NCBI GenBank assembly: GCA_025656455.1
Contig: JAHXHS010000013.1
Span: forward strand, 1 to 64,000
Origin: Candidatus Thiodiazotropha sp. (ex Epidulcina cf. delphinae)
GTDB taxonomy: Bacteria > Pseudomonadota > Gammaproteobacteria > Chromatiales > Chromatiaceae
DNA: 64,000 bases
Reading direction: 5' to 3'
Program-made: the position numbers and the translations under genes
Shown: piece by piece, positions 60,393 through 64,000 of the stretch
Layout: each line of letters starts with the position of its first letter
Numbering within the stretch: the stretch's first letter is position 1
Notes under the pieces: model-generated
The model's database searches: none
Told to the model about the DNA's origin: nothing
Seen by the model: only the letters and a program-made list of their open reading frames with translations

Positions 60393-61491
60393 ATGCAAGA
60401 TATCAATCCAATCTCCCATAAGATCGCTGACCTGAAGGGACGCGTCTCCTCCCTCAGGGGGTATCTTTGACTATCAAGGCAAGCAGGAGCGCCTGACAGA
60501 GGTTCTGCGGGAGCTGGAGGACCCGTTGGTGTGGAATGATCAGCAACGGGCCCAGGCCCTTGGCCGGGAGCGGGCCGCGCTCGAGAGTGTGGTCCTGACC
60601 CTTGACGAGCTCATCGGCGGCCTAGCGGATGCCGCCGAACTGTTACTGATGGCGGTGGAAGAGGGAGACGAGACCGCCGTCGGCGCCATCGGGGCGGATC
60701 TCGGCGGTTATGAGAAGCAGGTCTCCGGTTTGGAGTTCCAGCGCATGTTTTCCGGCGAGGCCGACCCCTGCAACGCCTTCCTCGATATCCAGGCCGGCTC
60801 CGGCGGCACGGAGGCGCAGGATTGGGCCGAGATGTTGCTGCGTATGTATTTGCGATGGGGTGAGCACCGTGGCTTCAACACTGAATTGATCGAAGTCTCG
60901 GCCGGTGAGGTGGCGGGCATCAAGAGCGCCACCGTGCGTTTCGAGGGGGACTATGTGTTCGGCTGGCTGCGCACCGAGATAGGCGTTCACCGGCTGGTGC
61001 GCAAATCGCCCTTCGATTCGGGTAACCGGCGCCATACCTCCTTTGCCGCCGTTTTTGTCTCGCCGGAGATCGATGACTCCATCGAAGTCGATATCAACCC
61101 GGCCGATCTGCGTATCGATGTCTACCGCGCCAGCGGCGCGGGAGGGCAGCACGTCAACCGTACCGAGTCCGCGGTGCGAATCACCCACAATCCGACAGGC
61201 ATTGTGGTGCAGTGTCAGAACGACCGCTCACAGCATAAGAACAAGGCAACCGCCATGAAGCAACTGAAGGCCAAGCTCTATGAATTCGAGGTGCAGAAGC
61301 GCAACGCTACCCAGCAGGAGTTGGAAGATAGCAAATCCGACATCGGCTGGGGCAGTCAGATCCGCAGCTACGTCCTCGACGCTTCGCGGATCAAAGACCT
61401 GCGCACGGGGGTGGAGACAGGCAATACCCAGGCGGTGCTCGACGGCGGACTCGATATGTTTATCGAGGCGAGCCTCAAGAGCGGGTTGTGA
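60393..61491 (+). CDS. prfB: Peptide chain release factor 2, with programmed +1 frameshift
   Basis: ATG at 60393 reads 25 codons to an in-frame TGA at 60468. The context AGGGGGTATCTTTGAC, with an internal Shine-Dalgarno-like AGGGGG (60456-60461) three bases before CTT, equals the classic RF2 autoregulatory site. After a +1 slip at CTT the frame continues from GAC 60469 ([18 protein letters not shown]) to 61491, for 365 residues. [10 protein letters not shown] (stop-recognition) and [12 protein letters not shown] (GGQ) are present. It recognises UGA and UAA. lysS follows after a terminal-inverted-repeat element. Confidence 0.97.
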
Positions 61492-61503
61492 TTGATACTA
61501 GTC

Positions 61504-61647
61504 TAGTGCCCGTCCGGAAAGAGAAACTCTCGCAAAGACGCCAAGATCGCCAAGGAAAAACAAATACAATAAAAAAAGCAATAAGTTATAACTTTGCGAT
61601 CTTGGCGTCTTTGCGAGAGAAATTGTCTTGTTTCTGGGCGGACACTA
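61504..61647. repeat. 144-bp terminal-inverted-repeat element, copy 2
   Basis: It begins TAGTGCCCGTCC and ends GGGCGGACACTA. The AAACTCTCGCAAAGACGC inner arms and AT-rich centre closely match copy 1 at 42911-43053, inverted. It lies between prfB and lysS, in an operon-like gap. Confidence 0.85.
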
Positions 61648-61696
61648 GTCTAGGAGAGACACTTGGCATTATGTATTTAATTGAGCTGAACAGACT

Positions 61697-63190
61697 ATGA
61701 ACGATCAGACACAGGACGAAAACAAACTCATCGCCCAGCGTCGGGAGAAATTGCAGCAGTTGCGAGACAACGGCAATGCATTCCCCAACGATTTTCGCCG
61801 CAACAGCATGGCGGGAGAGCTGCATGCCGAATATGGGGAGAAGTCGGATGAGGCGTTGGACGGCCTGGGCTTGCGAGTCAGCTTGGCCGGTCGCATGATG
61901 AGCCGTCGGGTGATGGGAAAGGCGAGCTTCGCCCATCTTCAGGACATGTCAGGCCGGATGCAACTCTTCGTCCAGCGGGACGCCCTCGATGATGGGGTCT
62001 ATAACGGCCAATTCAAGAAATGGGATATCGGGGATATCATCGGTGCGGAAGGCGTGCTGTTCAAGACCAAGACAGGCGAGCTTTCGGTCAAAGTCGATAA
62101 TCTGCGCCTGTTGACCAAGGCGCTACGCCCGCTGCCGGAAAAATTCCACGGCCTGTCCGATCAGGAAATACGTTATCGCCAGCGTTATGTCGACCTGATC
62201 ATGAACGATGCCTCGCGACAGACATTCCGCATGCGCACCCGCATTGTCCGGTTTATCCGCGACTTTCTCGATCAGCGCGGTTTCATGGAGGTTGAAACGC
62301 CGATGATGCAGGTGATACCGGGCGGCGCCACGGCACGCCCCTTTGCCACACGCCACAACGCCCTCGATATGGATATGTTTCTGCGCATTGCGCCGGAACT
62401 CTATCTCAAACGCCTGGTGGTGGGCGGTTTTGAACGGGTTTATGAGATCAACCGTAATTTCCGTAACGAAGGACTCTCAACCCGACACAACCCCGAGTTC
62501 ACCATGCTGGAGTTCTACGAGGCTTATGCTGACTTCCATGATTTGATGGACCTGACCGAAGCGATGTTGCGCAACCTTTGCCAGCATGTGTTGGGATCGA
62601 TGCAGATCGATTATCAGAGCGAGAACTATGATTTTGCCGCTCCCTTTCAGCGTATGACGGTGAAGGAGTCGATCCTCCACTTCAATCCCGATATCAGCGA
62701 AGCTCAACTCGATGATCCGCAACAGGCCAGGGCAATTGCGGAAAATCTGCAGATCCCGCTGAAAGCGAGCTACGGGCTGGGCAAGGTGCAAATCGAGATC
62801 TTCGAGAAGGCCGTGGAGCATCGTCTGATGAATCCGACTTTCATTACCGCCTATCCTACTGAAGTCTCGCCCCTGGCCCGGCGCAATGACCATAACCCAT
62901 TCGTCACCGACCGGTTCGAGTTTTTTGTCGGAGGACGTGAGATCGCCAACGGTTTCTCCGAACTCAACGATGCGGAAGATCAGGCGGAGCGCTTCCGCGA
63001 ACAGGTGGCGGAGAAAGAGGCCGGCGATGACGAGGCGATGCACTATGACGAGGATTATGTACGCGCATTGGAACACGGCATGCCGCCCACCGCAGGCGAG
63101 GGCATCGGCATCGATCGACTGGTGATGTTGTTGACCGATTCGCCCTCGATCCGTGATGTGCTGCTGTTTCCCCACATGCGACCGGAATGA
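61697..63190 (+). CDS. lysS: Lysine-tRNA ligase
   Basis: The 497-residue class II enzyme has an N-terminal OB-fold ([32 protein letters not shown]). The core has [18 protein letters not shown] (motif 1), [28 protein letters not shown] (motif 2) and [14 protein letters not shown] (motif 3). It charges tRNA-Lys. The pair prfB-lysS is a common gammaproteobacterial arrangement. Confidence 0.97.
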   Translation: MNDQTQDENKLIAQRREKLQQLRDNGNAFPNDFRRNSMAGELHAEYGEKSDEALDGLGLRVSLAGRMMSRRVMGKASFAHLQDMSGRMQLFVQRDALDDGVYNGQFKKWDIGDIIGAEGVLFKTKTGELSVKVDNLRLLTKALRPLPEKFHGLSDQEIRYRQRYVDLIMNDASRQTFRMRTRIVRFIRDFLDQRGFMEVETPMMQVIPGGATARPFATRHNALDMDMFLRIAPELYLKRLVVGGFERVYEINRNFRNEGLSTRHNPEFTMLEFYEAYADFHDLMDLTEAMLRNLCQHVLGSMQIDYQSENYDFAAPFQRMTVKESILHFNPDISEAQLDDPQQARAIAENLQIPLKASYGLGKVQIEIFEKAVEHRLMNPTFITAYPTEVSPLARRNDHNPFVTDRFEFFVGGREIANGFSELNDAEDQAERFREQVAEKEAGDDEAMHYDEDYVRALEHGMPPTAGEGIGIDRLVMLLTDSPSIRDVLLFPHMRPE

Positions 63191-63319
63191 ATAGGCTGTA
63201 AATCCCTGCCGATCAACGCAAATGGATGCGAAAAGGCCGGGTTAGGATGTGATTCACTCACTGAATGCCGATTAATAATGTTAAAATCGTTTTTTAAAAA
63301 CAATTGAATCAGACAAAAC

Positions 63320-64000
63320 GTGGCAAAAAGAAAGACCAAACGGTCCACTGACCGGGATCCGTATCAGGCGCGCGAAGCGCGTAAATACCAGAATCCCATC
63401 CCCAGTCGTGAGTACATCATGGAGACCCTGGAGCGCGAGGGTGTGCCGATGGATATGCAGGCATTGGCCGAGAGACTGGATCTCAGCTCGGACGAACAGC
63501 TGGAAGCGTTGCGTCGGCGTCTGCGCGCCATGGAGAGAGACGGGCAACTGGTGTGCAACCGCAAAGACAACTACTGTCTGGTCAATAAGCGCGACCTGAT
63601 CGTCGGCCGGGTGATCGGACACGCCGACGGATTCGGTTTCCTCAGGCCGGACGATGGCGGCGACGATCTCTATCTCTCTTTCAAAGAGATGCGCTCGGTG
63701 TTTCACGATGACAGGGCGGTGGTGCGGGTCACCGGCATGGATCGCCGCAATCGCCTCGAAGGGGCGGTGGTCGAAGTGCTGGAGCGCAATACCCGGACCG
63801 TGGTCGGGCGGCTCTACATGGAGACAGGGGTAGGGTTTGTCGTACCCGACTCAAAACGTCTGAGCAAGGATGTCATTATTCCGAGCAGCGAGATCGGTGA
63901 TGTGAGCCAGGGCCAGATGGTGGTGGCGGAGATCCTCGATCAACCCACCAAGCGCACCCCCCCGATCGGGCGTATTGTCGAGGTGTTGGGCGATCACATG
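63320..64000 (+). CDS. rnr: Ribonuclease R, N-terminal part
   Basis: GTG at 63320 starts VAKRKTKRSTDRDPYQAREARKY. A helix-turn-helix (MDMQALAERLDLSSDEQLEALRRRLRAMERDGQLV) and cold-shock-type OB domains (GRVIGHADGFGFLRPDDGGDDLYL) follow. The frame is open to the window end (227 codons). RNase R is a 3'-5' exoribonuclease that acts on structured RNA. The catalytic RNB domain lies beyond the window. Confidence 0.92.
   Translation, partial: MAKRKTKRSTDRDPYQAREARKYQNPIPSREYIMETLEREGVPMDMQALAERLDLSSDEQLEALRRRLRAMERDGQLVCNRKDNYCLVNKRDLIVGRVIGHADGFGFLRPDDGGDDLYLSFKEMRSVFHDDRAVVRVTGMDRRNRLEGAVVEVLERNTRTVVGRLYMETGVGFVVPDSKRLSKDVIIPSSEIGDVSQGQMVVAEILDQPTKRTPPIGRIVEVLGDHM

Overview
The window looks like a chromosome segment of a sulfur-oxidising gammaproteobacterium. 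The conserved blocks are thrS-infC-rpmI-rplT-pheS-pheT-ihfA-merR, a CUU-UGA prfB frameshift, lysS-rnr and tcdA. Lithotrophy genes are soxX-soxA-soxK-soxL, a DsrC-like protein and an exported DsrE-like protein. This combination recalls the Chromatiales, Sedimenticola and Thiodiazotropha type of sulfur oxidisers. That placement is my inference; no search was run.

Layout. 1-2.1 kb: end of tcdA, RDD protein, methyltransferase, small membrane proteins. 2.1-6 kb: ANTAR regulator, PAS-GGDEF-EAL protein, broken chemoreceptor. 6.3-12.3 kb: TlpA-like thioredoxin, large nine-heme cytochrome, PpiC isomerase. 13-17.6 kb: HD-GYP protein and a GAF-PAS-GGDEF-EAL protein. 17.8-22.6 kb: broken DUF4157-like gene, tiny exported CPPFC peptide, truncated hemoglobin, short SRAP-like protein, DinB-type polymerase, LexA. 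22.8-29.3 kb: znuB-znuC-zur-znuA opposite a second zinc-type locus with a beta-barrel protein, a binding protein and a permease but no ATPase. 30.3-37.8 kb: translation operon. 38.3-42.8 kb: tRNA-Pro and sulfur genes. 43-49.2 kb: Na+/solute symporter, phosphoesterase, and a PotD-like binding protein next to a membrane GGDEF-EAL protein. 49.4-59 kb: ribE, an IS5-family insertion, ABC exporter, FimX-like c-di-GMP effector, trmO, SDR, nucleosidase-like protein, glycosyltransferase. 59.4-64 kb: sigma-like factor, prfB, lysS, start of rnr.

Two themes dominate. Cyclic-di-GMP signalling is dense: five large proteins lie in 64 kb. The intergenic DNA is crowded with palindromic elements of at least five kinds. 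One kind is modular and starts with TATTAACCCGGC. One kind is an island bounded by inward-facing AATTCATAATTC runs. Others are small terminal-inverted-repeat elements. Several abut stop codons and supply the last codons of genes.

Other points of note are a LexA operator of the GTTC-N7-GTTC type that fills the lexA promoter spacer, a CPPFC motif shared by the tiny peptide and SoxL, and a DsrC paralogue without its C-terminal cysteines.
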